NCBI GenBank assembly: GCA_018398765.1
Contig: JAHBMJ010004407.1
Span: forward strand, 16,753 to 80,752
Length of the DNA stretch: 64,000 bases
Source: Chromera velia
Taxonomy: Eukaryota; Sar; Chromeraceae
Direction of reading: 5' to 3'
Below are positions 36,301-48,100 of this stretch, one piece after another. Each line of letters opens with the position of its first letter. The first letter of the stretch is position 1. The notes beneath the pieces were generated by a model. It saw nothing but the letters and a program-made list of their open reading frames with translations, did no database searches and had not been told where the DNA came from. Made by a program: the position numbers and the translations under genes.

Positions 36301-39300
36301 GTCCTCTACTGGAATCTTGCCGTGTGAGGACGATTTGCTTGCCCGCAAAAAAGACAAACAGCAACATCCCCTTCCTTCCTTTCTTCCTCTGTGTGCAGCA
36401 TCCCCGGCATGGCCCCAGGAGAGGACCCCGAGAGTGCGATGAGGAAGCCGGTGGAGTTCGAGGAGACCCCCAAACTTCCTTACAGGACAATTGAGGTCGT
36501 CTTCAACAACCGGAATTGTTGGGCAAACAGACAACACCAGGTGCGAGAGGGCGCCTTGAGTCAATGCCAATGCACGCTGGAGTAGAGGTCCATCAGATAG
36601 ACAGGAAAAGAAAATGGCAGCGCAAAAAGGAAAAGCATTTTTCAATCGAAAATCGTCCCCTTGCCCTTTTTATCCTGTGTACGCGACTCTATTTTTCTGC
36701 CTGCACTGTCCCTTTGTGATTCTTACCTCTCTGTCTGACTCTCGAACAAAATGCCCGAATGGGTGGATCATGTTGCAGAATCCTGTCCACACCTTCTACG
36801 ACATCTGGGAAGTCGAGCGTTGGGTTCCTTTCGCAAGCAGATCCGACCAAATCGGTTAGTCGATCAAGCTTCCATGATTGCCTCCTTTTATGTGGAGACC
36901 CTTTTTCCGTTCCAGAATTTGTGTGTATCAGAGACGCACACAAGAGGATCAGTAACAGTCTGAGTGCTGAAAGGCTCCCCAAGTAGTTTTTTTTCGATCA
37001 AAGAGGTTTTTTCTCTCTTTGTCGATGAGCTGCTTGGGGATCTGTACGAAGATGACTCTTTTGTCAACTTTTCTGAATCTCTCTAACTTAGTGAATCCCT
37101 GTCATAGGTTGTTCCCCTGTCCTCTTCTGTGTATTCATCGTCCCCCTGTCTGCCTCCCTATTCTTCCCTTTGCCCCCCCCCCTCAGCTGACCCATGCTTC
37201 ACTCCGAAGATCATGTCAAGCCCCCATCCCCCTGCGTGGAAGGGAAGGAAGCAGAAGTCAGTCAGTGACGCAGTAAGTCAGTCAGGCAGGGAAGCAAGAG
37301 GGGGGGCGCGGTCTCACTTTACGATTTGATTTTGCGGTTTTTCCGTTCTCTCGCGATTGCATGGGCCGATTCTCTCTCTTTGCCTTTTGGGTCTTCGATC
37401 CATTCCCTTCCCTTGTGTGTGCGGATCTGTGAGAAGGACATCGTTTGGGAGGGCAGGAAAGGGCCGGGGGAGGAGGAACTGGTTCTGGCCTGAGAAAGTG
37501 GAATGACTTCAGGCAGGTTTGAAATGTTCACCTTCTCTCCCCATGTCGCAGTCACTTTCCCTCAATAATGCAAACAAGCCCACTTCTTCCTTCCTGCAGG
37601 GCGATTTACGAGGAGACGATTCGTTGGGTCCAGGCCTCCCGGTTCTCCCAGAAGATGGTCACCCGAAGCTTGTGGCCTTCCTAGAGAAGGGCCTGGGCCT
37701 GGTGGAGGAACTGGAGACCTGTGCCTCCGACGACGCAGAGATAGCAGCAGCCACGTTGCGTGACTGGAGGAAGGTGCTCTACTCTCACACGCCCAGAAAC
37801 CATAGGTCCGTAAATGTGTGGGAGGGTTGGAGGGGGCATTGCTGTGGAGGGACGGTCGAGCAAGACGGATCTTGAGGAATCAGATGAGCGGGTGAAGCTG
37901 TAGAAAAAGCAAGGAACGTGTAAAGAAGGGAGTCGTCAGACCCACACATGATGAGATCCTCAGGGGGACACGGAAAAGAAGGGACGGGACAGGATCTCCT
38001 CGGGGGTCTTTCTTTGTTTACCTTTTCCTTTGTTTTCTCCTTTTGTTCGCCTTCTATCTGCTTGTGGCTTCTCTCTCTGCCTTCTCCTTCCCTTTCTGTC
38101 CTCGATTCTGTCTTTTTTCTTTGATTGGATGTTCTCATGATCTCTCAACTGTCTGTCACCGTCCTGCTTGCAGGCTTCGAGGAGGCCCCATGAGTTTTGC
38201 GTTCTCTGACCCTCGCACAGTGGCCAAGGCCGTGGTGGAGAATTTTCCTTTCCTGGACATTCGAGAGAAAACAGGTGGGTGGGCAGGGGGGATGTCTGCT
38301 TGCAGAGATACGATACATGTGTTTTTCGATTCCTTCTTTTTTTTCTTTCCTTCCCGATCTCCGAAGATTTACCTTTTCCGGCTCTGTTTGTCTTTTTCGG
38401 TCTTTCTTTGCTCCCCAGCCTTTTGATTTATGGTAACAAGCAGGGCGCACACTGTTAAACGGTTGTTCCTTTTCGCTTTCCTCTTCCCACGCCTGTAAAC
38501 CTCGTCCTTCATCCCTTTCAGAACGACTCACTTTCAACAGAGAACTCGGTAAAGAGAGCCTTGAATAATCTCCATAGCATTGAATGCATCGACAAGAAAA
38601 TCAATCGCGTCTGTTCCATCTTCCTTCTTGGCGCAGCGCAATTTGCGTTGGCAGTCCGAGTGAGCCCTCTGCCAAACCAGGTGGTCTCCGTGTACGTTTA
38701 CCTGGTCGTCATTCAGGCTCTTAAGGTCTGTCTCTCTGTCTGTCAGCTGGACGGACGATTTGTCTGCGTCCTAGTGTCCCGTCTTGCGTCTCTCTTCTGT
38801 ATCTCTGTTTTGTGGGAAGGGGAAGGTTGGCATCTTGTTGACAGGAGTCTGTCGTCCGCAAAGTCATTCCGATCGATGTGTGTGTCCTTGTCTTCGATGG
38901 GCATGCCTGGCTTTCTCCGCTTTCCACAAAAACGGATTCCTGTCTGAGTTGCAATTGAAGCTTTTGCATCTTATGAATTCCGTTCTAGATCCTGTTTCTG
39001 TATACCTCTCTCGAAGGACATGACAAAGGGAAGTTCCCTCCTTCCATCTCGAACGACATGCAGGCTTGGATTTGTTGCATGTCTTCTGTTATTTTATGTG
39101 TCTTCGTGAATGAATGGTGGTGTGGTGTCGTTTCTATCTCAGGATTCCGAAATTCGCGCGGTTCTAAGGGCCCAGGGGCAGAGCACTGCAGTGCACACAG
39201 ATGGAGAGGGGGTCGGTCGTTTGTCTTATACGTCTTCGCAACGTTTCTTTTGTCGGCTTCTCTTCTGAAAGGAGAAAGAGTGGGTATGTGTGGCAAGCAA

Positions 39301-40328
39301 AGCAAGTTCATCGTTTCACTTGAGAGCCAGATTTTCCTTTTTGGGCAAGGGCACACGCATCGACTGACTGCCTTGATAAGGTCTTCACATGCCTTTTTCG
39401 ACTGCCTGGTGCCTTTTGTCGGCGTCGAGCTTCGTTGTCTCATTTCGTAAAATACTGCACAACGGTTTCCAATATCGAAAGCCGCGCCCGAATCATGCAT
39501 ACGCACCCTCGCTTTCTCTTTCAGGACGCGGAGGGAGGAGACGACGAGGGGGAGGCAGAGGAAGGGGAGTCCGATTCGGGGTCAGGGGGGCAGCCTGGGA
39601 CAGACAGAGAGGGGTCGGCTCCGTCATGGGGGATTCTGACTGAGCACAGCGACACAGACAAGGAGAAAAAGGAGAAGACCGAGAAGCAAGTGCGTCTCCC
39701 TGAGAGTTCAGCCCTGCAGGACGTGGCTGTTCTTCCTGACGGGTTTGATGGAGAGAAGAAGAAAAAGAAAGAAAAGAAAAAGAAGGACCGAAAGGACAAA
39801 GACAAGAAGGACAAAGACCAGCCTGCAGCAGCTGCCGCCGTAGCAGCATCGAGTGAGACAAAGGACGAGGAGGAAGAGGACATCGACTTCATTGCCCTCG
39901 AGAGAGCGAAGGCTCAGCAGCGTCGGAGCACCATCAACAAGGGACCCCGTCAATCGATCTTCGACAAGGGTCGACGCTCTTCCTACTCCGAAATGATGAA
40001 AGCCCCCGAGGGAGCAGAGTTTTCGGATGCGGAGTCTGAGACCCAGTCGGAGCGGCGGAGTCGTCGGAGAAGCACTCGAAAGAAGAATGCAGAAGAGGGA
40101 GGAGAGGAGAAGGACGAGTCTGGGGATTCCAAGAGAGAAGGGAAGAAAAAGAAAAAGGACAAAAAGAAGGACAGAGAGGGTGAAGGGAGTGAGACGAAGA
40201 GAGACAAGAGCAGGAAAAGGGACAAGGACAAGGACAAGGAGAGGGATGAGCAATCAGATCGGCAAGCAGACGCCGACATGGCTGCTTCAGAGGCAAAATG
40301 GGGGAGCCAGTGGGGGCCTGACGATTAG
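25808..40328 (+). CDS. CEP76: CEP76/CC2D2A-family protein: C2 domains plus transglutaminase-like domain
   Basis: About 34 exons, ~1,445 residues: 25808-25974, 26096-26400, 26665-26784, 27126-27196, 27797-27890, 28273-28349, 28639-28758, 29124-29297, 29569-29604, 29920-29975, 30277-30397, 30651-30829, 31145-31199, 31521-31583, 31857-31985, 32221-32331, 32729-32796, 33028-33109, 33409-~33579, ~33876-33993, 34227-34338, 35001-35090, 35356-35406, 35640-35710, 36132-36228, 36399-36540, 36779-36854, 37187-37272, 37600-37805, 38174-38274, 38522-38548, 38637-38725, 39143-39211, 39525-40328. Phases agree at nearly every junction; the 33579/33876 junction is unresolved. The transglutaminase-like core (HAWVMT, CVVFWD) and the motif PYRTIEVVFNNRNCWANRQ match CEP76, as does the C-terminal LAVRV segment. 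CEP76 proteins act at centrioles and basal bodies. Two C2-like regions and Lys/Glu-rich ends make it about twice the size of human CEP76 (659 residues). Confidence 0.8.
26096..28349 (+). other. First C2-like domain region of the CEP76-like protein
   Basis: Exons 2-6. The start, RRFKFHLSGLRLENLSK, is a typical first C2 strand and loop. VCAWIDMMFGGTRTEFRV follows as the second sheet, and EREKFQIDIWS is a C2 strand of the form L-x-I-D-V-W. Aspartates of the calcium loops are not evident, so binding of calcium is doubtful. Confidence 0.5.
27215..27430. repeat. CTTC/CT microsatellite in an intron of the CEP76-like gene
   Basis: Pure ttcc, tttc and tc runs starting 20 bases after a splice donor. 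Frames on both strands (Phe/Leu/Pro/Ser or Arg/Lys/Glu/Gly) are repeat products. Confidence 0.95.
29920..32331 (+). other. Second C2-like region of the CEP76-like protein
   Basis: Exons 10-16. YRTLNPRWDSLGVISF has the C2 signature T-x-N-P-x-W. The later segment SFVEIMYDGVAAKTRPVV, then PQYHQDLTFEIKV, then VVLDVWGVGGVSNDHLGW follows the order of strands in C2 domains of CC2D2A/CEP76 proteins. It may be one or two C2 folds. Confidence 0.55.
34309..34663. repeat. 45-bp minisatellite made of an exon end and its splice donor
   Basis: About eight copies of the unit cactactgtctgcttcacgc / gtctctccttctgtcagtcagtcag. The first copy contains the last codons of the TGL exon (HASLLL, ending at 34338) and the donor gtcagt; the others repeat both. 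Because 45 is a multiple of three, the repeat keeps an open frame. Confidence 0.85.
35702..35750. repeat. AGTC tetranucleotide run at a splice donor
   Basis: About ten agtc units starting exactly at the donor of the exon ending at 35710, so several overlapping gtcagt donors exist. Confidence 0.85.
39525..40325 (+). other. Charged low-complexity C-terminal tail of the CEP76-like protein
   Basis: The last exon encodes about 267 residues rich in Lys, Glu, Asp and Arg, including runs such as EKKKKKEKKKKDRKDKDKK, an Ala block, and Arg-Arg-Ser motifs (AQQRRSTINK, KGRRSSYSEM) that look like basophilic kinase sites. The mirrored minus-strand frames (Leu/Phe/Ser) are shadows. Confidence 0.7.
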
Positions 40329-41124
40329 CTCTCGTGAATGAGAGCGACACTCTTCCTCCGCCCCCCCGTTCTCGTTGACTTGCTCAACTCCCTTTTGCTG
40401 CGAAGTTTCCCCCGCTTCAAGTTTTTAACCAAATGATGGAACTCCTAGACAGTCATTGATTTTGCTGTCATCTCTCCCTCTCGTTCAGTCACTTTGCTTG
40501 ACTGGGGATCTAGTTTGATCGAGGGTCTCTGTAAAAGGAGCCCTAAAGGAGAGTGCAGACCTCAAGCTGAACCTCAAATCATAGAGCTTTGCACGTTAAG
40601 GTCTATTTGTCAGGACTCTGTCGTGATTTGACCTTCAAGTTTGATTTCTACAATGTTGAGGCATTCAATCCGCACAAGTCATCAAGGTGATCATCATGAG
40701 CTCTTTCACCATTTCAGTCTGAAAAAAGGCTAGATTCTTTTAATGACAAGTTTGACCATAAGTTGAATTCTATGTCGCCAAATTAGCAAAATTCAACTCA
40801 CTGGCAGAGCTGGAGGCTAATTGCATCATGCATATCATATCGTATACAATCGTATATATAACATGTCCAAATTAACTTGTGATTGAATTTATATGCTATA
40901 CTACAGTATATTATGTAGGCATAATACAGCTTATATGCTATGATAAATTGATAATTAGAATTATTTAAACCAGTATCTATAAATTTTTAAGTTTCAAGTT
41001 AGTATGTATTGCTAGATGTATATTAACTAGTGTATTGAATTATTGTGCAAGCCGTCTCCCAGTAGTGGACCTCAGGACGAACAGATAACATAAATCAGTA
41101 TTAAATTCACTAGCAATTCAATCC

Positions 41125-41553
41125 AGAGATGTAAAATGATTGGCTTAGCCATTGGCTTAGCTAGCCAAAGGTTATTTTTTGGCTTAGCCAATGTCAGTGC
41201 TAATTAGTGCTAAAAGTGTTAAGTATATATTGGTTACTGTTTGTTGTTTGTTTTGGTAAGGCTATTCTGTTTGTATGAGTAAAAAAAATGAGTTTAGATG
41301 GGGAAAAAAACTTGTTTTGCCTCTGCAAAGGCTTGTGTCCTTTAGGGGGTCCAGGGGGGGGCAAAGGCCCCCTCCTTGATAAGAAAAAATTTTTTTAGGG
41401 GTCATTTCCCCTTAGAAAACAAGCTTTTTTGTCGATGAATTTTGATTTAGCATCATAAGAAACATGTTTGAGTGTTTGGCTAACTTTAGCCAATCAGCTA
41501 GCCAAAGCCTCTTTTTTGGCTTAGCTTTAGTGCTAAATCAATTTAACATCTCT
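41125..41553. mobile_element. hAT-like MITE (~430 bp)
   Basis: The left end AGAGATGTAAAATGATT matches the right end on the other strand, AGAGATGTTAAATTGATT. Next to each end lie inverted words built from ggcttagcc / ggctaagcc and agctagccaaag. Termini of the form AGAGATG are common in hAT elements. No clean 8-bp duplication and no transposase. Confidence 0.45.
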
Positions 41554-42429
41554 CATGCAATCCAATCGAATTGCATCATTTTGTAGGTCGTTTAGACTAC
41601 TTATATAAACAGGCCTATAGAAAGTCGTATTAGAGACAAGCTGGGACAGTTCATTTTAAAATTAAATCATAAAAAGTTATGATAGCTACTAAAATGGCTA
41701 ACAAGTATTAAAAAAGTAAAAACTTACTTTAAAACTAGCTCTAGAACTTACTAGTGAAATGACAAATAAGCTTTTGAAAGCTCAATCAGTTCTAGGCTTG
41801 GTTATCAGATTGCTAGCTAGCTTGAAAACTGTTACATGTCTCACTACTGTAGTTGTACGTATATTGTGTAAAAGCTTTTGAACTAGCTGTGAGAACTACT
41901 GCTCAGTTGCATGATAACTTGCATTTTTTATTAGATTAGTCATTTAGGTATAGTACAGTTTTATGACCCATGCGAGAAGGTTGAACAATAAAAAAAGAGA
42001 CCAACAATTCGGTTTGACAGATTAATAAAACACAATGAATGACAATGCTAATGGCAATGTCTAGGGCAATGTGACCTATGGCATCATAAAAAAGGCTTTT
42101 GAACAGCATACAAGATTTGGGTGGTATCTGAAAGGTTGGTCTCCATGGTTTATTGATTGATCGATTGATTGATCGGTTCTAAACGCTAGGTGGAGCTTTG
42201 AATCGTACTGCTTTTCCGGGTCAGTTTCAACAGTACTCGATACTCCGTCAGGACCATGGATCACTGCTGCTACTGCTATTGCTCTTATTGATTGCTGGAA
42301 GGGGAGGCACAGAGAGGGGGGTTTGGGGGTTGGAATGAAAGAGAGACAAGCAGGCACAAAGAGAAAAACAAGCAGGCGGGCAGATAGTATATTTCCAGTA
42401 TATTTCCTTCCTTTTCTGCTCCTGGTTTT

Positions 42430-42456
42430 CACATCAAACAAACAAACAAACAAACA

Positions 42457-42487
<31 letters not shown>

Positions 42488-42907
42488 GGATAAAACGAAA
42501 GAGACAAAAAGAAAGAAACAAAGACAGAAGAAGAGAACAAAACAAAAAAGGGCAAAAAAAACGACATTGTAACGGTAATTCAGACAGACCATTATGATAT
42601 GGCTTCTTCTTTCATTTTTCCTTCCTTATTTGGACAAACAGGCAGACAGAGCGACAGACAGTTAGATAAACACCACTCCATGAGTTGTTTCCTCTTCCCC
42701 TCGATTCACTCGTCCATGGATATATATATACTTTTTTTTCTGGAACTCAAACAGACCGAGAGAAGGGCAGGAAAGACAGACTGTGTATTTCTTTCTTTCT
42801 TTCCCCCTTTTACACAGACAGAAAGACAGATATCCAGACAGAGCATATTTCCTTCTTTTTTAGAGAGACAGACAGACAGACAGATAGACAGACAGACAGA
42901 CAGACGG

Positions 42908-42953
<46 letters not shown>

Positions 42954-42960
42954 TATGTGT
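42430..42960. repeat. Tetranucleotide microsatellites (AAAC, AAAG, AGAC)
   Basis: caaa run at 42438-42456, gaaa run at 42457-42487, and a long agac run at 42865-42953. Related scattered agac words continue to 43,190. Confidence 0.95.
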
Positions 42961-43659
42961 TTCTTCTTCTCCCTTCATTCTTTATGGACAGAAAGACAAA
43001 CTATACAGAGCGACACATAGAGAGACAGATAGATAGAATCCTTTTCTTTTCTCCTCTCGGCTCCTTTCGTATACACAAGGGATGAAGAAAGATATATGGA
43101 TGGACAGACAGACAGCTGAGAAAAACACAAACACTTTTGTTTCCCTTTTCTTCTCTTCACTGATTGTCAAAACGGACAGACTAGACAGAGAGAAAAGCAA
43201 GATCATCTTCTTTCCCTGTCTTTTCGTTCTGTCTCACATACAAGGTAAAGTGTATCGTTCTGGGTCGTTTTGTCTTTTTTGAATTCTCACTTACTCAGTA
43301 TGAAGATGTGAAAGATCATCCAACCCTGCCATCAACCAGCTGGCAACCAGGTATTCAGGGAGAGCGAGGGAGAGCGGTAAGGTCTGAATGATGCGTAATG
43401 AGAAAACAAAATGTCGACTGCTAATCAAATTCCTTTTCGACCATCCACCAACCACTCGATCATCCTCCCCAACCACGACGCGGCACTTAGAGGGAGGCTA
43501 CCATTCAGCCATGCTGCCTGGTAGCCGTCATGCTGAATTTTTATTCGAAGAAAGCCAGCACCCGACGAACGAAGCATGGCCACTCGCCATTTCCCAATCA
43601 TTCATGGACACCCAGAAATCCATCGATCACCTACTCATTCATGTAGTCACCCGACCATC

Positions 43660-44096
43660 GATTCATGAATCTCTTGCCTGATTGCGTCCGCTTGATTCAA
43701 CACATTGAAGCCAGAACCGCACTGATGCAGCTGAGTCCATCGGCGTCGGCAAATGCCGGTTGTGCAATGGCGAAAGTCAGCCAACCGCTTTGCCGGAAGA
43801 ATGCGAACATCAGAAACGGTTTCTTGTACTCCGACGGACTCGAACTTCACGTCCTTGTCAGAACCAGTAATTCGTTGGCTGTCAGCCTCCTGAATCCCTC
43901 CAGGAGCAACAGGGAAGAGCTCTGGGCCCACCGAGCCGCTGATGTGGAGCAGAGCTGACTTGACTTGTGGATGGGAATACACATATACGAAACAAAAAGG
44001 GAGACGGCCGGGGAAGATTGAAAATTCAACGACTGAAAAAGAGAAAAGCCGGAAAAGGATCCTTTGTGCAGCCCGCAGATGGATGGCATCTTTCAC
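43660..44096 (-). CDS. Possible hypothetical protein or exon in a complex patch
   Basis: The only high-complexity stretch in 5 kb of repeats. The minus strand is open for up to 149 residues, with a middle such as SGSVGPELFPVAPGG and QETVSDVRILPAKRLADF. The plus strand is also open over much of it (MQLSPSASANAGCAMAK, NSLAVSLLNPSRSNREE). I cannot decide the strand and recognise no family. It could be an exon of an unseen gene, a noncoding RNA locus or a transferred fragment. Confidence 0.25.
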
Positions 44097-44877
44097 GGCT
44101 GTAAGTGTGAGCCATTTGCTTCCCGCGAAAGCTGTTTATGCCTTTGTGGCCGAACGCTAAAAGTCTGAGACTCTGGTCGCATGGAGACGGCCCGGTGTGT
44201 ATATTATGGACGGGTGTTGGTACATAACCAAAATTTAGGCCGGCTTACCAAAATTCCAGCTCATGCAAGGCTAATAGGAAGTAAAAACATGTTTGATCCG
44301 TTAACGTGCTTTTTGACATCTCTGAAGATCTGACATCTTTCAGCTGACATATATATGCACTGTCAAATTAACTGAAATCGTTGACAAACTCCCGCATCCG
44401 GCGTCGGATGATCCCGCGCGCGCGTGAAAGGCGAGAAATTGAAAGCATGCATGCTTTTTTAAAAAGTTATAATATAATTAACAAGTGAGTGCGCGCGCTT
44501 TGCGCATGGAAGTGACTAAGATCTTGTCACCCGACTCTTGTGAGTATGTTAATTATCACGTACGGGCTAAAGAAAAACGTTAAAAAACATAAGCATGCAG
44601 TATTACGGTCTGATTCCTAAATCTTTTCTTGAGCTACTATTGGTATCTAAATCCATCAATTACATATTTACTGAACCGAATGCATTTAACATCATTATGA
44701 CTTTAAAAAATTACGCATTCAATCAATCAACTAGTCGATCAAATAAGAGCTGTGTCATAAAATATTCTAAAATTCGTTAGACTTACGGCTAAACACATTA
44801 TGTAACCTTTTTTAGAAGATACTTTTTGATAAATGCTTTGTATACCAGCTGTGGAACTCATCGATCGATTGAAAAAT

Positions 44878-45160
44878 TCTAGAAGCCACTAGATCTTCTC
44901 AACTAGAAGCTTATCATTAGAGTCTCTTAAAATCTTCTTACAAGGAAAGACTGAAGGATGGGATACATTGCATATTTCCATTCCTTTCATTGTTTAGCCG
45001 TTTCATCTCATCGCATTTTATGAGCATGCTACTATTGATTGCAATTAATTCAACTTGCATGAAGAAGCATGCATATGCATGCATGCAGCTCGGCATGGCT
45101 CATCAATCTATGAGGCAGCGCACATGGCGGCGGGCACTTCAGGCATGGTGGCTCAACAAT
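44878..45160 (-). repeat. 3' LTR of copia element 2
   Basis: Plus-strand ends tctagaagccactag and ggctcaacaat; repeated at 50516-50800. Confidence 0.9.
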
Positions 45161-48100
45161 CACCCCCTGACTGAGGCACAGACGAAGGAACAAATACAGA
45201 GCCGTTTGTTTACCCACAACGCCGACTGACTCTCATGCATATGCTCGATCGCTTCGCAAAGCCAATTTTCTTAACACGTGCTCCTGCTTTCTCTTTCTTC
45301 TCAACTCTCATACTGGAAGGAACGTTACCATTGCAGCGCTCTAACATGAGCTTGGTCTGTCTATCTGCCCTTATGTTACTAGTTCTGCATCAGTACATAC
45401 GGGAATGCAGACGACGCAATTCCTGTTTGACATAAGCAAGAAGACTATTCATAACGGGCTCTGCCTTTGTCTGTCCAGACTCTAGCTGATCCATCACTAG
45501 GATCCATCAACGGCCCGGAATCCGTCACGAATTCAATCAGCACTTTCTTATACCAAAGCGGCTCTACCAGATCCTTCCAAGCAAAAGCTTTTTTCACGCT
45601 TTCTACAGATGCAACTGTCTCCAACGAAGTGCTCGAAATCCGCTTTCGCTTCACTCTCGCACTCTTCCATACAAAAAGGTTGCTCTTTCTTGAAGTATAA
45701 ATCCTTTTTCTGTCTACCTGTTCTGTCTGATCTACAAGGTAAGCTTTGTTTCCCTATCGCCCTTCATACTTCTGGAGAGAATAAGACCCATCATGGAAAA
45801 CAACCATCTTGGGGTCCTTGACTGCGGTAAAAACAAGAAAGGTCTTCCTTTGCTTCGCATGATTCAACAAATGTAAACCACTTTCTACCTTCTCTGTAGA
45901 CGGCTTAGTCGACCACCGACTCAGCTCACCAAAAAGAAAAGAAATGTCTGGCTGTGTCCTTGCTGCCCACCCAGTTAGCCCCATGATCTTCTGCATGAGT
46001 GGCACATATTCTTCTTTAATCTCTTCTTCTGTTGAACTCACAGTTGGAGGGTCCAAAAGGTCTGGTCTGATCTTCCCTTCCTTCAGTTTGCTCTCTTCTA
46101 CTTCAACGGACTCAAGATACTCTTCCTGACTCATCTCAAAACCTTCCTTTGTTTTCTTTAGCTGCATGCCTATGTAGCTCATTGTCTCTCCTTCTTTCAA
46201 CACCTCAAGCTCATACATTTTCAGTTTCTCTTACAGAAGAGAAAGGAAAGAAAGAGGATCTTCAGCAAAAAAAAGAAGATCGTCGACATACCTAATTAAA
46301 ACGGCCTTCACTTTATCCCTTTCCCCGCCTCTGTAAACGAAAATGTTTTCTTTTATCTCCTCCCATCCCAATTCCTTTGCTATCTTCTTGAAGGAGAGAG
46401 AGAAGAGATAGGGACTGTCTGCAAAGCCGTAAATTGCTTTCTTCAATTTTAAGATGGCACCTGGCTTCATCCATTCAGGATAATCAGGAGGGAGAGAAGT
46501 AGAAAGTTGAATAAAAACAGAGTCAGAAATAGGAGCAGTCAGAAAAGCAGTGCGGATGTCCGACTTTGCAGCCGTTCATCCCTTCGAAGAAGCAAAAGAA
46601 AGAACTAAAAGAACTGCTCACCAATCTACCGTCCTGCTAAAAGTCTCTAACTCTTTTTGGTCGTCCTGAAACCCTTTCACGACCAGCCTTGCTTTTGCGA
46701 CTCTTTTCCCTTCCTTCATTTTCTAAGTAAGCACCCATCTGCACTTCATGGCTTTTTTTCCTTTCGGGAGATGCACACCTGGCTGAAAGACATCACATTC
46801 GATGAATTGATTCAATTCGGCTTTCTGTCCTTCAACGTGAGACCCCCCCACAACCTCTTCTGGAGTGGCATCGATGTGTCCTTTCTTTGGATTCACGTGA
46901 GAAAGCATCTTCTCCACGACTTCCTTATCGACCTCCAACACACCGGGCAGGGGACGTCTGGCTTTCTCTTTTTCCTTGATTACGTGCGTAAGCTTTTGCT
47001 TCAACTCATTTAGTCTCTCTTGCAGATCTTCTATCTTTTCATTCTCATCTTCTTTTCTCTGTGCAAAACGCATATCTTCCTTCTTTTCTTCATCTTTCTG
47101 CACAAAATGTGCATCGTTAGACGGCAGCTTCCAAATTCCGCTCACAGCGGACTTGCATACCGACTGATGTCTGCGCCTGTCTCTCCTTCTTGGAACAGAG
47201 GCCTGACCGGAATCTGACCCCCCTTGCCCAGACCTATTCGCTTGGCTGCCCTGCATACCCTCTGTGTCCCCATCTAGCTCCCCCCCCTGATGCTGTGCAA
47301 TTATCTCGAGGTGGCCGCCCCAAAGTGACTGCCCAGCAGACGTGGCAGGAAGAAGAACTGATGCATTTGCGCCCTCACTCCTCTTACTGGCCATCAAGGG
47401 AGACAAAACGCATTGCTCGGCTTGCTTTGCAGCTTGCTGCAGAACATCAGGGAAAAAGTATGCAGGGTTGAAAGAAGAAAAGAAATGTGCATACCTCCCT
47501 GCACCGGAATCAACCTCTATTTCATCCACATCCACATCCAAAAAAGAATCTTCCTATGGAACAAAACCCTGTCTATCTGGAGACAAAGAAGAAGAAGAAG
47601 GAGAAGAAGAAACAAAAGAAATGCCTGACCACCTGACAAGTAAAACTAGTGAAAGATGCACTCGCAAAGGCTTCCATCCGTTCCCCTTTTCTATTAGAAC
47701 CACCACTACAGACGAATTCTCTACAGAAGCAAAGATGTCTTCCTTTCTGTGCACAGGCTCTGCCCCTTTCTTGATTAGGTGAGGATTATACACCACCACC
47801 CTGTCTCCTACAGCTATCGGAAAAATCTTTTCTACCTTCTCTTCCCCAAAAATTGCCTTCATTGGAGACTCCCCTGTCACAGTCGACACAACTTCATTCA
47901 ACTGCTGCACTACCCCCGAAAAGAGCCATTTCTCTGTATATCTGGGTAAGCAGGCCTTTTTGACTGTCTTTCTCAAGAGTCTCTTTACCGTTTTATTTGG
48001 TTTTTCTACTTGTCTCTGTACTTAAAGATAGTAGTCTGGTCCTCTCTCATGATGCACTCCCTCTCTTTGCAAAAACAAATCGTATTCCTTCTCGAACTCG

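Larger units (their letters stand above)
34227..36854 (+). other. Transglutaminase-like (TGL) domain of the CEP76-like protein
   Basis: Joined across exons 21-27. It begins WTTPEFLLNLMRGTAVDHC, continues LLHASLLLGLPSPAFVCLG, then the histidine motif RQPHAWVMTFEEDG, then VVFWDTAKGEVYEL with the likely acid, and closes with VFNNRNCWANRQ and ERWVPF. The Cys of DHC, His of HAW and Asp of FWD are placed like a papain/transglutaminase triad. Known CEP76 and CC2D2A domains are thought inactive, so I do not claim catalysis. Confidence 0.75.
40329..44877. other. AT-rich intergenic stretch with repeats
   Basis: About 4.5 kb. 40.5-42.1 kb is AT-rich with one inverted-repeat element; 42.4-43.2 kb is dominated by tetranucleotide runs; 43.48-44.16 kb is a complex patch described separately; 44.2-44.9 kb is AT-rich again. 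No supported gene. Confidence 0.6.

Noticed and set aside
38844-38945. Possible extra exon of the CEP76-like gene (ESVVRKVIPIDVCVLVFDG)
   Set aside because: It runs into a stop without a donor, and the exons at 39143 and 39525 join in phase without it.
39493-40350. Long minus-strand Leu/Phe/Ser frames
   Set aside because: Shadows of the Lys/Glu-rich last exon of the CEP76-like gene.
42599-43036. Plus-strand frames with Thr-Asp-Arg-Gln repeats
   Set aside because: Translation of agac tetranucleotide runs.
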